The translations under genes and the position numbers were made by a program. The notes under the pieces were generated by a model. It worked only from the letters and a program-made list of their open reading frames with translations, did no database searches and was not told the origin of the DNA. A DNA stretch of 57,334 nt from Acidobacteriaceae bacterium (lineage in GTDB: Bacteria; Acidobacteriota; Terriglobia; Terriglobales; Acidobacteriaceae), in assembly GCA_027452245.1 (NCBI GenBank), contig DAIDGW010000265.1, positions 1 through 57,334 on the forward strand, in the 5' to 3' direction. Of the stretch, positions 8,520 through 17,741 are shown piece after piece (the stretch's first letter is position 1; each line of letters opens with the position of its first letter).

Positions 8520-9293
8520 ATGCGGCCCCGGATCGCCATTCCCCTGCCGCACTCCACAGATCGCGAGTATTCCGAGCGAGCCATTCCGCAATACGAACGT
8601 GCTCTCGAAGTTGCCGGAGGGAAGGCTGTCCGCATCCCCGTGGATCAGCCGCCTTTGTCGGTGATGCAGCTTATCCAGAACTGCGATGGAGTCTTGCTGC
8701 CTGGCAGCAAGGCGGATGTTGATCCGGAAAAGTTTGGCGCTCCTCGGTCGGCTAATACCGCGGCTGCCGATCCGGGACGGGAATCGATTGATAGGCTCCT
8801 GCTGGAAGATGCCTACGCGAGCCGAAAGCCTGTGTTTGGAATTTGTTACGGGTTACAGTCGCTCAACGTTTTCCGCTCCGGGTCTCTGGTGCAGCACATT
8901 CCGGATTTTCTGCCCGAGACTCTTCGCGGAAAGGTCAACCACGAAGGCGGAAAGAGTGTGCAGGCGGCTCATACGGTGCAGATCGAGTCAGGCTCCAACC
9001 TAGCGGAGATCCTTGGCCGGGGAAACGGGACACCCGCAGGAGAATCGATCCCGATTCCGGTGAACTCGTCACATCACCAGGCGGCCGATAGGGCGGGAAA
9101 CGGGCTGGAAGTCGCCGCACGCTGCACCGAAGATGGGGTTATTGAAGCCTTGGAAGGAACTGGCGAACATCATTTCGTGATTGCCGTCCAGTGGCATCCC
9201 GAACGCTCAATCGATGATGATGATTGGTCGCGGGCGCTGTTCAAGGCCTTTGTTGAAGCAGCAAGACGATACCATGGGGACTGTGCGCACTAG
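8520..9293 (+). CDS. Class I glutamine amidotransferase-like, gamma-glutamyl-GABA hydrolase family
   Basis: The protein (257 residues) belongs to the PuuD/peptidase C26 group, which hydrolyses gamma-glutamyl amide bonds in polyamine or amino-acid breakdown. The catalytic triad is visible: Cys109 in FGICYGLQSLNV, and His226 and Glu228 in AVQWHPE. The substrate-side elements LPGSKADVDP (60-69) and VNSSHHQA (181-188) fit the family. No synthetase-type partner domain is present, so it works as a stand-alone hydrolase. No other polyamine catabolism gene is nearby, so the exact substrate is open. It follows the small membrane protein by 3 bases. Confidence 0.85.
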   Translation: MRPRIAIPLPHSTDREYSERAIPQYERALEVAGGKAVRIPVDQPPLSVMQLIQNCDGVLLPGSKADVDPEKFGAPRSANTAAADPGRESIDRLLLEDAYASRKPVFGICYGLQSLNVFRSGSLVQHIPDFLPETLRGKVNHEGGKSVQAAHTVQIESGSNLAEILGRGNGTPAGESIPIPVNSSHHQAADRAGNGLEVAARCTEDGVIEALEGTGEHHFVIAVQWHPERSIDDDDWSRALFKAFVEAARRYHGDCAH

Positions 9294-9646
9294 TCGCAGA
9301 TCGTAAAGAGACTCACGGATCCGCGCACCAGAAACTGGGCACTTCGCTGGCCAATGTTCATCCGGTTTGTGAACCTCTGTTGTGTATTGCAAGTAAGTCT
9401 GTTCCACACAAGCACCTAGCGACAGTATTTTTTCATTACCGCCTATAATTCCTGCTCACGGTTCCTGCGACCGCTCGTCTATTTCTGTGCAAGCCCGGAT
9501 AAGAAACAAGGGCAGAGAACAGGAATGGACAAATGCCGGCCGGTGTATGGGTTTTACCATTTGCGGTTGGCGAAACAGGCCGCTCCAGAGTAAGCGAGCA
9601 GGCTGAGAGAGTTGGCGGTATCCAGGACCCCCCGATGCGGGGCCAC
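9294..9646. other. Intergenic region upstream of the ECF sigma operon
   Basis: About 350 bases lie between the amidotransferase stop and the preferred sigma-factor start. No protein family match is seen. The only clear signal is a TATAAT at 9444-9449, described separately. The sigma-factor frame stays open up to 9533, so a longer sigma protein is possible. Confidence 0.4.
9419..9449 (+). promoter_or_regulatory. Candidate sigma-70 promoter for the ECF sigma operon
   Basis: A perfect -10 hexamer TATAAT (9444-9449) is preceded, after a 19-base spacer, by GCGACA (9419-9424), a 4 of 6 match to TTGACA. The surrounding sequence is AT-rich with a run of T. The spacer is longer than ideal. No obvious ECF-type GGAAC/GTC promoter is seen, so this may be the basal promoter of the operon. 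Confidence 0.4.
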
Positions 9647-10240
9647 ATGGCCGTTCAAGAACGCCGGATCGACGACACGATGCTCATCCGCGAGGCGCAG
9701 CGCGGCAATCGCGGCGCCTTCGAGGAACTGGTACGCCAATATGATCAGGCGGTACTTCGGCTCGCGCTACACCTCACCGGCAGCGAGCACGACGCGCAGG
9801 ACGTTTACCAGGACGCGTTTTTGAAAGCCTACAAAAACATCGGCAGCTTCCGGTTTGAATGCTCTTTCTACACGTGGATTTACCGGATCGTTACGAATTT
9901 GTGCCTCGACCATTTACGCAAGAGAAGCGTTCGCAAAGAAGACGCGCCGGTAGCGAGGGATTCTTCGGGCACCGAGTACGACCTGCTCGATCAGGTCGCG
10001 GATGGGCGGGCGGGGGCGAATCCTGAACGAGATCTGATGCGGCGGCAACTGGGCTCGCGCATTGCAGGCGCCCTCGAGAAACTCACGCCTCGGGAACGTA
10101 TGGTTTTCGAGCTCAAGCATTATCACGGGCTCAAGCTGAGAACAGTGGGTGAGATCTTGCAGACCACGGAAGAGACCGCCAAGAATACGCTCTTTCGGGC
10201 CACGCAGAAATTGCGCGGCGCCCTGGCGGATATGCGATGA
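9647..10240 (+). CDS. RNA polymerase sigma factor, ECF/sigma-70 family
   Basis: This is an alternative sigma factor that would direct RNA polymerase to a stress or envelope regulon. Region 2 is seen as AFEELVRQYDQAVLRLALHL, DAQDVYQDAFLKAYKNI and SFYTWIYRIVTNLCLDHLRKR. Region 4 is LTPRERMVFELKHYHGLKL, with a helix-turn-helix ending TEETAKNTLFRATQKLR. I chose the ATG at 9647 (197 residues); the frame is open to 9533, and 9635 and 9680 are alternatives. The next gene is a zinc-binding anti-sigma protein, 13 bases downstream, so the pair forms a standard sigma/anti-sigma module. Confidence 0.92.
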   Translation: MAVQERRIDDTMLIREAQRGNRGAFEELVRQYDQAVLRLALHLTGSEHDAQDVYQDAFLKAYKNIGSFRFECSFYTWIYRIVTNLCLDHLRKRSVRKEDAPVARDSSGTEYDLLDQVADGRAGANPERDLMRRQLGSRIAGALEKLTPRERMVFELKHYHGLKLRTVGEILQTTEETAKNTLFRATQKLRGALADMR

Positions 10241-10253
10241 AGCAGGTGTCACG

Positions 10254-11198
10254 ATGAAATGTGAATGGGTAAGAGAGAATATTGTGTTGCATGTCTACGG
10301 CGAGCTGGCCGACGACGCTCGCCATGAATTGGACCAGCACATCGCGCGCTGTGCCGATTGCGCAGGTGAATTGAAGTCGCAGCAGGACTTTCATACGCTG
10401 CTTTCGCAGCGACCGAGGTCAGAGCCGACCCCGAACCTGCTGGCCGCTTCCCGCATGCGCCTGCAGGAAGCGCTGGAAACGACCGAGCAAGGCCACTTCT
10501 GGAGCCGGCTCATTTTCGACCCGGCCAACTGGCTGCGGCAAGTTCGCTTTGCGCCCGCACTTGCATCGGCGATCCTGATCGTCGGTTTTGCGGGTGGAAT
10601 CGCGACCAGCTATAAGATCCTACCGCATTCTACTGAGGCAACTACAAGAACCGCTCTCAATCACACGGCTTCTCCGGTTTCCGACGCCTCGATCACCGGC
10701 ATTCAATCCATTACCCAAGAGCCTGGGACGAACCAGATCAACATCAAGTACAACACGGTTGAAACTCAGGAAGCACAAGGATCTCTGAATGATCAGCGCA
10801 TTCAGCAGTTGCTGCTGTTTGCAGCGCGGAACAACTACAACTCCGGAGTGCGCGTCGATTCAGTGGATTTGCTTGCCCAGAAACCCAATGAACTGCAGAT
10901 CCGCGAAGCACTGATTTACACGCTGCGCAATGACTCGAACCCAGGCGTTCGCCTGAAGTCGCTGGAAGCGCTCGGCGCTTTCGTAAAGAGCGATGTGAGT
11001 GTGCGAGACGCGGTGTTGCAAGCTCTGATCAACGACACAAACTCCGGGGTCCGGACAGAAGCGATTCACCTGCTGGAACCAGTAAAAGCAGACGGCAGCG
11101 TTCGCGCAGTACTGATGACGCTGGCCGCGAGGGATGACAATCAGTACATTCGCTCGCAAGCTCGCACCATGCTTGCCCAGTTGCCGGAGATTGACTAA
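10254..11198 (+). CDS. Anti-sigma factor: zinc-binding N-terminus, one TM helix, HEAT repeats
   Basis: The protein (314 residues) starts with a ZAS/zf-HC2 anti-sigma domain with the HxxxCxxC motif (His29, Cys33, Cys36), expected to hold the upstream sigma factor inactive. One transmembrane helix follows (about 99-118, ALASAILIVGFAGG). The extracytoplasmic part, about 180-312, is built of HEAT-like repeats (QLLLFAARNNYNSGVRVDSV, ALIYTLRNDSNPGVRLKSL, AVLQALINDTNSGVRTEAI), spaced about 37 residues. The repeats probably act as the sensor or a docking surface. HEAT sensors on anti-sigma proteins are seen in Acidobacteria but are not the textbook design. The frame is open upstream; the ATG at 10254 gives the canonical zinc-finger N-terminus. 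Confidence 0.88.
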   Translation: MKCEWVRENIVLHVYGELADDARHELDQHIARCADCAGELKSQQDFHTLLSQRPRSEPTPNLLAASRMRLQEALETTEQGHFWSRLIFDPANWLRQVRFAPALASAILIVGFAGGIATSYKILPHSTEATTRTALNHTASPVSDASITGIQSITQEPGTNQINIKYNTVETQEAQGSLNDQRIQQLLLFAARNNYNSGVRVDSVDLLAQKPNELQIREALIYTLRNDSNPGVRLKSLEALGAFVKSDVSVRDAVLQALINDTNSGVRTEAIHLLEPVKADGSVRAVLMTLAARDDNQYIRSQARTMLAQLPEID

Positions 11199-11210
11199 TC
11201 AGACAAGCAG

Positions 11211-12467
11211 TTGGAGGAAGAACGAAACAATCATCGCAATGAATCGCGAGAATCGAAGGTTAGAACATCCTTGAAAAACACGCCACAATTCGTCAGGCTG
11301 GCAAGCCTCATTCTACTTGCGCTATGCGCCCACCTGGCCGTCGGGCAAACTCAAATTGGCCGTGAGGGCAATGCCTGGGGACAGACGATCACCGGGTCCC
11401 TTGGCGCCGCGAAGAATCTTCACGTGCGAGTCGATATGGGCTCGGTCACGGTTCATGGTGGCGCACAAAATATCACTTACGTGATTCATTCCCGTTCCTA
11501 TACCTCGTCCGAGCAGGATGCCCGGCACCAGTTCGACTCATACAAGATCAGCAGCTACGTTCGCGGCGATACGGCCTGGATCGTGGGCGAGTGGGAAGGA
11601 CGCCATCCTCATCACTTTTCAGGAGACTTCACAATCTCCGTCCCGCGCAACATGGAACTGGTAAAAATCGAAACGGAAGGCGGCAGTGTCGACGCCACCG
11701 CGATCGCGGGGCGGGTTGAAGCTGAAAGTGGTGGCGGTGGTATTCACGTGGACGACATTGGCAACGGTTTGCGTGCCGAAACCGGCGGGGGATCGATCGA
11801 TGTGGGCACCGCCAGTGGCGATCTGAGCCTGCATACGGGCGGGGGCTCGATCCATGTTCATCACGCCAACGGCAGGGTCACGGCGGAAACGGGCGGTGGC
11901 AGTATTGAAATCCAGTCTGGTGCGCAAGACGCGAACGTGGAAACCGGGGGTGGCAGCGTTTCGGTGCGCCAATGCAATGGAAGAGTGAAAGCATCCACGG
12001 GGGGCGGCAGCATCGACCTCGGCGATATCGGCGGACCGGCTGATATTGAAACGGGCGGTGGCAATATCAAGCTTGTATCCGCCAAGGGTCCAGTTCGCGC
12101 AGAGACGGGTGGCGGCGGAATTGAACTATATGGCATTCCGTCGGCTCACGCCGAAACCGGAGCAGGCGGAATCACAGTGAAGCTCGTGAACACAGGGGGA
12201 GAGCGGACAGACTCGGTACTGGAAACCTCGGCAGGCGACATTACCGTCTATATCGCTCCCGATGTTGCCGTCTCGATTCGAGCAAACGTCGACTTGGGGA
12301 ACGGGCACCAGATCACTTCGGATTTTTCTGACATTCACATCAGCAGTGAAGGCGGACAATGGGGCCCAAAGACTCTCAGTGCCCAGGGCAATCTGAATGG
12401 TGGCGGCCCGATGCTGAAAGTGCGAACGACTACCGGCAATATTTACTTCAAACGCGCGAACCAGTAA
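11211..12467 (+). CDS. Exported beta-solenoid protein, DUF4097/putative adhesin family
   Basis: The protein has an N-terminal signal sequence (around LASLILLALCAHLAVG) and then a DUF4097-type repetitive domain. From about residue 153 to 323 an 18-residue motif of the form TGGGSIxVxxxxGxVxAE recurs about nine times, which would stack as a beta-solenoid with a glycine-rich face. It is probably periplasmic or surface-exposed. The start is uncertain: TTG at 11211, or TTG at 11271, which would place the signal peptide nearer the N-terminus. It is third in the sigma/anti-sigma operon, so it is a likely target or effector of that system. Confidence 0.8.
   Translation: MEEERNNHRNESRESKVRTSLKNTPQFVRLASLILLALCAHLAVGQTQIGREGNAWGQTITGSLGAAKNLHVRVDMGSVTVHGGAQNITYVIHSRSYTSSEQDARHQFDSYKISSYVRGDTAWIVGEWEGRHPHHFSGDFTISVPRNMELVKIETEGGSVDATAIAGRVEAESGGGGIHVDDIGNGLRAETGGGSIDVGTASGDLSLHTGGGSIHVHHANGRVTAETGGGSIEIQSGAQDANVETGGGSVSVRQCNGRVKASTGGGSIDLGDIGGPADIETGGGNIKLVSAKGPVRAETGGGGIELYGIPSAHAETGAGGITVKLVNTGGERTDSVLETSAGDITVYIAPDVAVSIRANVDLGNGHQITSDFSDIHISSEGGQWGPKTLSAQGNLNGGGPMLKVRTTTGNIYFKRANQ
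11670..12180 (+). repeat. In-frame tandem coding repeat, about 54-base period
   Basis: Within the beta-solenoid gene, units encoding (E)TGGGSI/V recur about every 54 bases, for example near 11778, 11835, 11889, 11943, 11998 and 12051. Unit length is fairly constant but the intervening codons have diverged, so this is an old protein repeat and not a recent DNA duplication. Confidence 0.75.
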
Positions 12468-12528
12468 TGCCAGGCACAAGCTTGAAGCATTGCCGGTTCC
12501 GCAAATTTTGATCTCAGGGGAGATCAAT

Positions 12529-13671
12529 ATGCGCAGACAAATTCTGACCACGCTCACGATAGTGCCGTTGCTCTTCATGTTTGCGGAGGGCTCACAAAAC
12601 TGGACCGCAGAACAACCTGGATGGTCTTATAGCTATTCCGACGAAGCCGGCACCGGCGCGTATCTTGGCGTGGATATCAGCGACGTTACAACTGACCGTC
12701 TCGGAGCTCTGAAGCTCAAGGACGAAGAGGGCGTGGAGATCACGATGGTCGACCAGGACGCGCCCGCCGGAAAAGCTGGCCTCAAAGAACACGATGTCAT
12801 TCTGACTATGAATGGAACGGCGGTGGAGAGCGCCGCGCAATTGCGCCGCATGATCCACGAAACACCTCCCGACCGTGTAGTGACCCTGGGCATCAGCCGG
12901 AATGGCCAACCCATGACTGTCAAGGTGCAACTGGCGGACCGGCGCAAAGAGTTCTCTCCCTTCAAAAATGAAAATGACATGCACATAGAGATTCCACCGA
13001 TACCCCCCATGCCTCCTATGCCGGCAGTCGAAATGCCCAATATCAATGTCGTGATCGTGCATTCCTCGCTGCGTAGTGGTCTAAGCGTAGAAAACATAAC
13101 ACCGCAATTGGGAGATTTCTTTGGCATAAAGAATGGCAAGGGTGTATTGATTCGATCGGTAGAGAAAGGCAGCCGTGCGGATAAGGCCGGTTTTCGTGCG
13201 GGCGATGTCATCGTCAGAGTCAACGGGCAGACCGTACGCGACACGAGCGATTTTATGAATGCGATCCGGATGCAAAACGGGGCCGTGGCCGTTGGTATCG
13301 TGCGTGACAAACGGGAGCAGAAGATTAGCCTGCCTTTGCCGGATCACAAGAATTCCGGGCAGATCCTTGAAGAAAGTCTGGATGGTGATCCTGTCATGAA
13401 CGCCGACTCGTACCTTGAGCTGGGCGAAATGAAAGACGAACTGGCCAAGCTACAACCACAGATGGAACTGGCTATTCAGGAGGCCCGGCAGGCTGCCGAG
13501 CAAATGCGTAAGGAAGCCTGTTCACAGAAGAATCAACTCCTGGAACAGAGCCGGGCTCTTCGCGCTCTGAAGCCCGAAATTCGGAAGGGACTGGATTTAG
13601 AGCACCAGAAGCTGAACAAGGAACTGGAAAGAATGCAGCACGAGATGAGTGGCGACTGGCTGGATATTTGA
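12529..13671 (+). CDS. Exported protein with two PDZ domains and a C-terminal coiled coil
   Basis: The 380-residue protein has a signal peptide (MRRQILTTLTIVPLLFMFAEG). PDZ domain 1 (about 40-130) carries YLGVDISDV and DAPAGKAGLKEHDVILTMNG. PDZ domain 2 (about 185-275) carries GVLIRSVEKGSRADKAGFRA and GDVIVRVNGQTV. They are separated by a Pro/Met/Ile-rich linker. Residues about 300-380 form a highly charged helix likely to be a coiled coil. No trypsin-like protease domain is present, so it is not a DegP/HtrA enzyme; a role as a scaffold or sensor of misfolded envelope proteins fits the operon. The ATG at 12529 has an AGGGGAG site about 6 bases upstream. Its stop is 10 bases from that of the convergent GGDEF gene. 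Confidence 0.85.
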   Translation: MRRQILTTLTIVPLLFMFAEGSQNWTAEQPGWSYSYSDEAGTGAYLGVDISDVTTDRLGALKLKDEEGVEITMVDQDAPAGKAGLKEHDVILTMNGTAVESAAQLRRMIHETPPDRVVTLGISRNGQPMTVKVQLADRRKEFSPFKNENDMHIEIPPIPPMPPMPAVEMPNINVVIVHSSLRSGLSVENITPQLGDFFGIKNGKGVLIRSVEKGSRADKAGFRAGDVIVRVNGQTVRDTSDFMNAIRMQNGAVAVGIVRDKREQKISLPLPDHKNSGQILEESLDGDPVMNADSYLELGEMKDELAKLQPQMELAIQEARQAAEQMRKEACSQKNQLLEQSRALRALKPEIRKGLDLEHQKLNKELERMQHEMSGDWLDI

Positions 13672-13681
13672 TTTAGTAAAT

Positions 13682-15178
13682 TTACTTCGAATTCGATTGT
13701 CCGCGAACCAAAGGCGCCAGAATTACACGGTTTCTCCCCGCCTGCTTGGCCGCGTAGAGCTGGATATCAGCCGCCCGGACCAACTCATCTCTCTTGGTCC
13801 CATGATCGGGGAAGGCAGCTATTCCGGCACTCATGGTTACGCTGAGGGGCACCCCACGAAATTGAAAACATTCGACTGCTTTACGCAGCTTTTCGGCCAC
13901 TTTCAACGCAAGTTGACCGCTGGTCTCCGGCAATAGAACTCCAAATTCTTCTCCGCCGTAGCGGCACACAATGTCGATTTTGCGGAGGTGGTTTCGAAAA
14001 ATCTCCGAAACCTGGCGTAAGACCTCATCGCCTGCCAGATGACCGAAGTCATCGTTCAGCTTCTTGAACTTATCGATATCCGCCAGGAGAACGCTCATAC
14101 CGTTGCCGTAGCGCTTCGCCCGCTCGATCTCTTCCATGATCCGCAGTTCGAAGTACCGTCGGTTGAAAATTCCCGTGAGGCCGTCCATGTACGCGAGTTG
14201 CTTTACCCGCTCGACATAGTTGGCATTCTGAATCGATGTGGCGCAAATATCCGCCACAGATTCCAGTGTCTGCAATTCGCCGCCTTGAAACGCATTTCGG
14301 TGACTACTGTGCAGTCCCAATACACCCAGCGTCTGGCCGAATGAAACCAGCGGAATCAGCGTGCGCGACGCGCAGTCGGCAAAAAATCTGTGGGAATCCG
14401 GAGTCTTCGTCAAATCGTTTTCAGTGATCGTGCCGCCGCTGGCCAAAATGTCAGACCATGGCGCGCCATCCAGGGCAAAGCGCGATCCTTCTTTGACCTG
14501 AAGTTTCAGATCTCCGTACTGGGCCCGCAGCACCATCTCATTCTCTTCGTGCAGAAACAGCGAAACCTGCGGTACCTGGAACGCCTCTTGAATCAGGCAA
14601 CACACCCGGGACAACAATTCGTGGATCTCAAGCACGGCTGTGCTCTGCTGTGCAATCGCGTTAATAGCTTGCAACTGCCGGGCACGCTGCCTTTCCAGTG
14701 AATAGAGCTTGGCATTCTGCAGCGCCATTGCTGCCTGGGTGGAGAACAAAATTAGAAGCTCGATCGTGGCCTTATCAAAATGGTTGAGTCTGTCACTTTG
14801 AAAATCCAGAACCCCTACGACCTCATCCTGGACCAACAGAGGAATCGCCACTTCGGAGCGGGTGGAGGTGGCGGAACAGACATAGCGTTCGTCGTGGCTT
14901 ACATCGGGTGCATACACCGGCTGCTTTCTTAGCGCGGCGGACCCGGTGAGTCCCTCACCCACTTTGACCCGAATCTGCTCTTTGCCTTCATCCCACCCGA
15001 TTTGCGAGCGCACACACAACTCCTGTGTTTCCTTGTCGAGCAAGAAAATGGCCACATTCTGCAGCTGGAAATAGTCCCGTGCAATGCCAAGGATCCTCTG
15101 CAGTACCTCGTCCAGATCAAAGGTGGAAAGAATCACCTGTCCGGCATCGAACAGGAAAGCGATTTTTTGCATTTTCAA
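13682..15178 (-). CDS. Diguanylate cyclase with two GAF domains
   Basis: This 498-residue protein has two GAF-type sensory domains: about 5-150, with EVLQRILGIARDYFQLQNVA and VPLLVQDE-type elements, and about 170-320. A GGDEF domain follows at about 330-490. The catalytic loop reads CRYGGEEFGVLLPE (GGEEF form, competent in many enzymes), and MDGLTGIFNRRYFE and LADIDKFKKLNDDFGHLAGD are intact. It should make cyclic di-GMP in response to a ligand bound by the GAF domains. There is no membrane segment. The start may be Met1 or Met3. It is monocistronic and convergent with the PDZ gene. Confidence 0.92.
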   Translation of the reverse strand: MKMQKIAFLFDAGQVILSTFDLDEVLQRILGIARDYFQLQNVAIFLLDKETQELCVRSQIGWDEGKEQIRVKVGEGLTGSAALRKQPVYAPDVSHDERYVCSATSTRSEVAIPLLVQDEVVGVLDFQSDRLNHFDKATIELLILFSTQAAMALQNAKLYSLERQRARQLQAINAIAQQSTAVLEIHELLSRVCCLIQEAFQVPQVSLFLHEENEMVLRAQYGDLKLQVKEGSRFALDGAPWSDILASGGTITENDLTKTPDSHRFFADCASRTLIPLVSFGQTLGVLGLHSSHRNAFQGGELQTLESVADICATSIQNANYVERVKQLAYMDGLTGIFNRRYFELRIMEEIERAKRYGNGMSVLLADIDKFKKLNDDFGHLAGDEVLRQVSEIFRNHLRKIDIVCRYGGEEFGVLLPETSGQLALKVAEKLRKAVECFQFRGVPLSVTMSAGIAAFPDHGTKRDELVRAADIQLYAAKQAGRNRVILAPLVRGQSNSK

Positions 15179-15231
15179 AGGATTTTAACTGCTGGGGTAA
15201 TCAGCGGCGACGTGCCAAAAGTAATGCCCTC

Positions 15232-15492
15232 CTATCGCCATTTCCTTGCGGTTCGAATTAAACCAAAGGCCACCAGGCAAAACCAGAAATCGACGAGCAT
15301 GCCCACATCGATTCGAAAGGGATGGTGCCGGGCAATGGGCGGCAAAGAAGATTCCAGCAGGAAATAGACCACATTTCCTAATACAACTGCTGCAAGCGCC
15401 TGGAGAAAATTGCCGAGCACCGTAGGTTTAGACACCGGGTTCCTCTTTTTCTGTTGCCGATTCACGGGCTTGCCGTTTTCTCCTGTTACCAT
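15232..15492 (-). CDS. Small putative membrane protein
   Basis: The 86-residue protein has a Lys/Arg-rich N-terminus and two hydrophobic stretches (about 28-46, LQALAAVVLGNVVYFLLES, and 64-80, VGMLVDFWFCLVAFGLI). No family is recognised. Its ATG is 22 bases from the recG start on the opposite strand, so the two share a very short divergent control region. A real gene is likely, given the clean membrane pattern; function unknown. Confidence 0.6.
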   Translation of the reverse strand: MVTGENGKPVNRQQKKRNPVSKPTVLGNFLQALAAVVLGNVVYFLLESSLPPIARHHPFRIDVGMLVDFWFCLVAFGLIRTARKWR

Positions 15493-15514
15493 TCTTTCTT
15501 CACCCGGAATTCCG

Positions 15515-17692
15515 ATGCTCGAACTCTCGACGCCAGTTCAATACGTGAAAGGAATTGGCCCCAAAATAGCCGAACTCCTCGCCACCAAGAGCATCTTCAC
15601 TGTAGACGACCTACTCCATTATCTTCCGTTCCGCTACGAGGATCGCTTGAATCCGCGGGGAATCTCGGAACTCCGCCCGGGCGAGATGGCGACCGTGATC
15701 GCCGAGGTCCGCAACTCCGGATTTTTCCGCACGCGGAAAATGCCTATCTTCCAATTAATCGTTGGTCAGGGACGCAGCAAGCTGCGGTGCCTCTGGTTTC
15801 ATGGTGGATATCTACAGGAAAAATTCAAACCGGGGCAGATGATTGCCCTCTATGGCAAGGTCGAGGAGGATCGCTCGGGGGAATTACAGATCGTCCAGCC
15901 GCAATTTGAGATCCTGGGTGACGATACTGATGCCGATCAGAAAGCTAGCGAATCCCTGGAAGTAGGCCGCATCATACCTATCTATGAGGCGATAGGCCAA
16001 GGGCGACTGACCTCACGCTGGTTTCGGCGCGTCATTCGAACAGCGCTCGAAAACCTCACACCCGATTTGCCTGATCCTATCCCGGCGATGGTGCGCTCAA
16101 ATCTGGCGCTGATTCCTCCGCGCCAGGCTCTTTGGCAAATTCACTGGCCAGAACCCGGTGAAAGCCTGCAGGATCTGCAGTCGGCGCGTACTCCGGCCCA
16201 TATTCGCATGATCTTCGAGGAGTTATTCTTCGTTGAAATCGGCCTGGAGATGAAGCGTAAACAGCAAAGAGCGCAAACGGGAATCATTTTCCAGCTGAGT
16301 GAAAAGGCTCGGTCTGCGATTAAGAAGATTCTGCCTTTCCATCCCACCGACGCGCAACGCCGCGTGCTGAAAGAAATCGCCGAAGACATGCAGAAACCCC
16401 ATCCCATGCGACGCCTGCTCCAAGGGGATGTTGGTTCGGGCAAGACAATTGTCGCCTTCGAAGCAGCCATTATCGCCATCGAAAACGGATGCCAGGTGGC
16501 GCTCATGGCCCCGACAGAGATTCTCGCGCAGCAGCATTACTTCTCGGCTCGGAGCATCCTTGAGAATGCTGGATACCGCATTGTCTTACTGACTGGCTCG
16601 CTCGAAAATGATCGCAAGCGCGACATCCGACGCCACATCTCCCAGGGAAATGCGCAGCTGATCATTGGCACTCACGCTCTTCTGCAGGAAAAGGTCGAGT
16701 TCGCGAACCTCGGGTTGGTCATTGTCGATGAGCAGCATCGATTCGGCGTCATGCAGCGCCTCAAGATGATGAAAAAATCCAGCGCACCCGGTGATGCAGT
16801 TGCCGAACATGCAGATCCCAAGCAAAACTCATGCGTTGCTGAACCAGACGTACTGGTGATGACAGCCACGCCGATCCCCCGCACCCTGGCTCTTACGCTT
16901 TATGGTGACCTGGACTTCAGCGTGCTGGATGAGTTGCCCCCCGGCCGCACACCAATTGTCACCCGGTGCGTGTCCGACGATCGCTCCCCCGAAGTCTGGG
17001 AATTCATTCGGAAACAAGTCAGTGCTGGGCATCAGGCTTACGTGGTCTACCCGGTAATTGCCGAGAATGAAGAGACTGAACTCAAGGCTGCAATCAAGAT
17101 GTACCGTGAGCTGAGCAGCAAAACGTTTGCAGATATGAAAGTTGGACTGCTGCACGGTCGTCTCGAACCCGACCTCAAAGACCAGGTCATGCACAGGTTT
17201 CAACGAGGCGAGTTGCAGATCCTTGTCGCCACAACCGTCATAGAGGTAGGAGTGGACGTGCCCAATGCTACGGTCATGGTCATCGAGCACGCCGAACGCT
17301 TCGGTTTGGCGCAGCTCCATCAACTGCGCGGCCGCATTGGCCGAGGTGCAGCTAAGTCGTATTGCGTGCTGATGACCGGTGGAAAAGTGACGGAAGATGC
17401 GCAACGCCGCCTGGACGCCATGGTCCGGACCAACGACGGGTTCCAAATCGCGGAACTAGACCTCGAACTCCGAGGCCCAGGCGAATTCTTTGGGACGCGT
17501 CAAGCTGGAACGCCGAGCTTTCGAGTTGCCAGCCTGATCCGCGACCGGCAACTACTGGAAGCTGCGCGACGCGAAGCCGCCGCCGTACTTGAGGGGCCTA
17601 ACTCTGAGATCTCAGCCGAGGAGATCAGCCGCACCCTATTCCACGTGCGCAGCCGTTGGCAAAAAACCTATGGACTGGTGGAAGTCGGCTAA
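15515..17692 (+). CDS. recG: ATP-dependent DNA helicase RecG
   Basis: RecG remodels stalled replication forks and branch-migrates Holliday junctions. The protein (725 residues from the ATG at 15515) has the N-terminal wedge/OB region (VQYVKGIGPKIAELL, LHYLPFRYEDR, KLRCLWFHGGYLQEKF). The helicase core shows LLQGDVGSGKTIVAFEAA (Walker A, about 303-310), the DEQH box in VIVDEQHRFGVMQR (about 403), MTATPIPRTLALT, ATTVIEVGVDVPNATVM and QLHQLRGRIGRG. The frame is open for another 35 codons upstream, but those overlap the divergent small gene and do not match RecG. A short variable insert (about 425-445, ending AEHADPKQNSC) lies between motifs II and III. Confidence 0.96.
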   Translation: MLELSTPVQYVKGIGPKIAELLATKSIFTVDDLLHYLPFRYEDRLNPRGISELRPGEMATVIAEVRNSGFFRTRKMPIFQLIVGQGRSKLRCLWFHGGYLQEKFKPGQMIALYGKVEEDRSGELQIVQPQFEILGDDTDADQKASESLEVGRIIPIYEAIGQGRLTSRWFRRVIRTALENLTPDLPDPIPAMVRSNLALIPPRQALWQIHWPEPGESLQDLQSARTPAHIRMIFEELFFVEIGLEMKRKQQRAQTGIIFQLSEKARSAIKKILPFHPTDAQRRVLKEIAEDMQKPHPMRRLLQGDVGSGKTIVAFEAAIIAIENGCQVALMAPTEILAQQHYFSARSILENAGYRIVLLTGSLENDRKRDIRRHISQGNAQLIIGTHALLQEKVEFANLGLVIVDEQHRFGVMQRLKMMKKSSAPGDAVAEHADPKQNSCVAEPDVLVMTATPIPRTLALTLYGDLDFSVLDELPPGRTPIVTRCVSDDRSPEVWEFIRKQVSAGHQAYVVYPVIAENEETELKAAIKMYRELSSKTFADMKVGLLHGRLEPDLKDQVMHRFQRGELQILVATTVIEVGVDVPNATVMVIEHAERFGLAQLHQLRGRIGRGAAKSYCVLMTGGKVTEDAQRRLDAMVRTNDGFQIAELDLELRGPGEFFGTRQAGTPSFRVASLIRDRQLLEAARREAAAVLEGPNSEISAEEISRTLFHVRSRWQKTYGLVEVG

Positions 17693-17741
17693 CTCACCTG
17701 CCCATCTCTCCGCATTCGGCTGAACTGATAAAATCAAAGTG

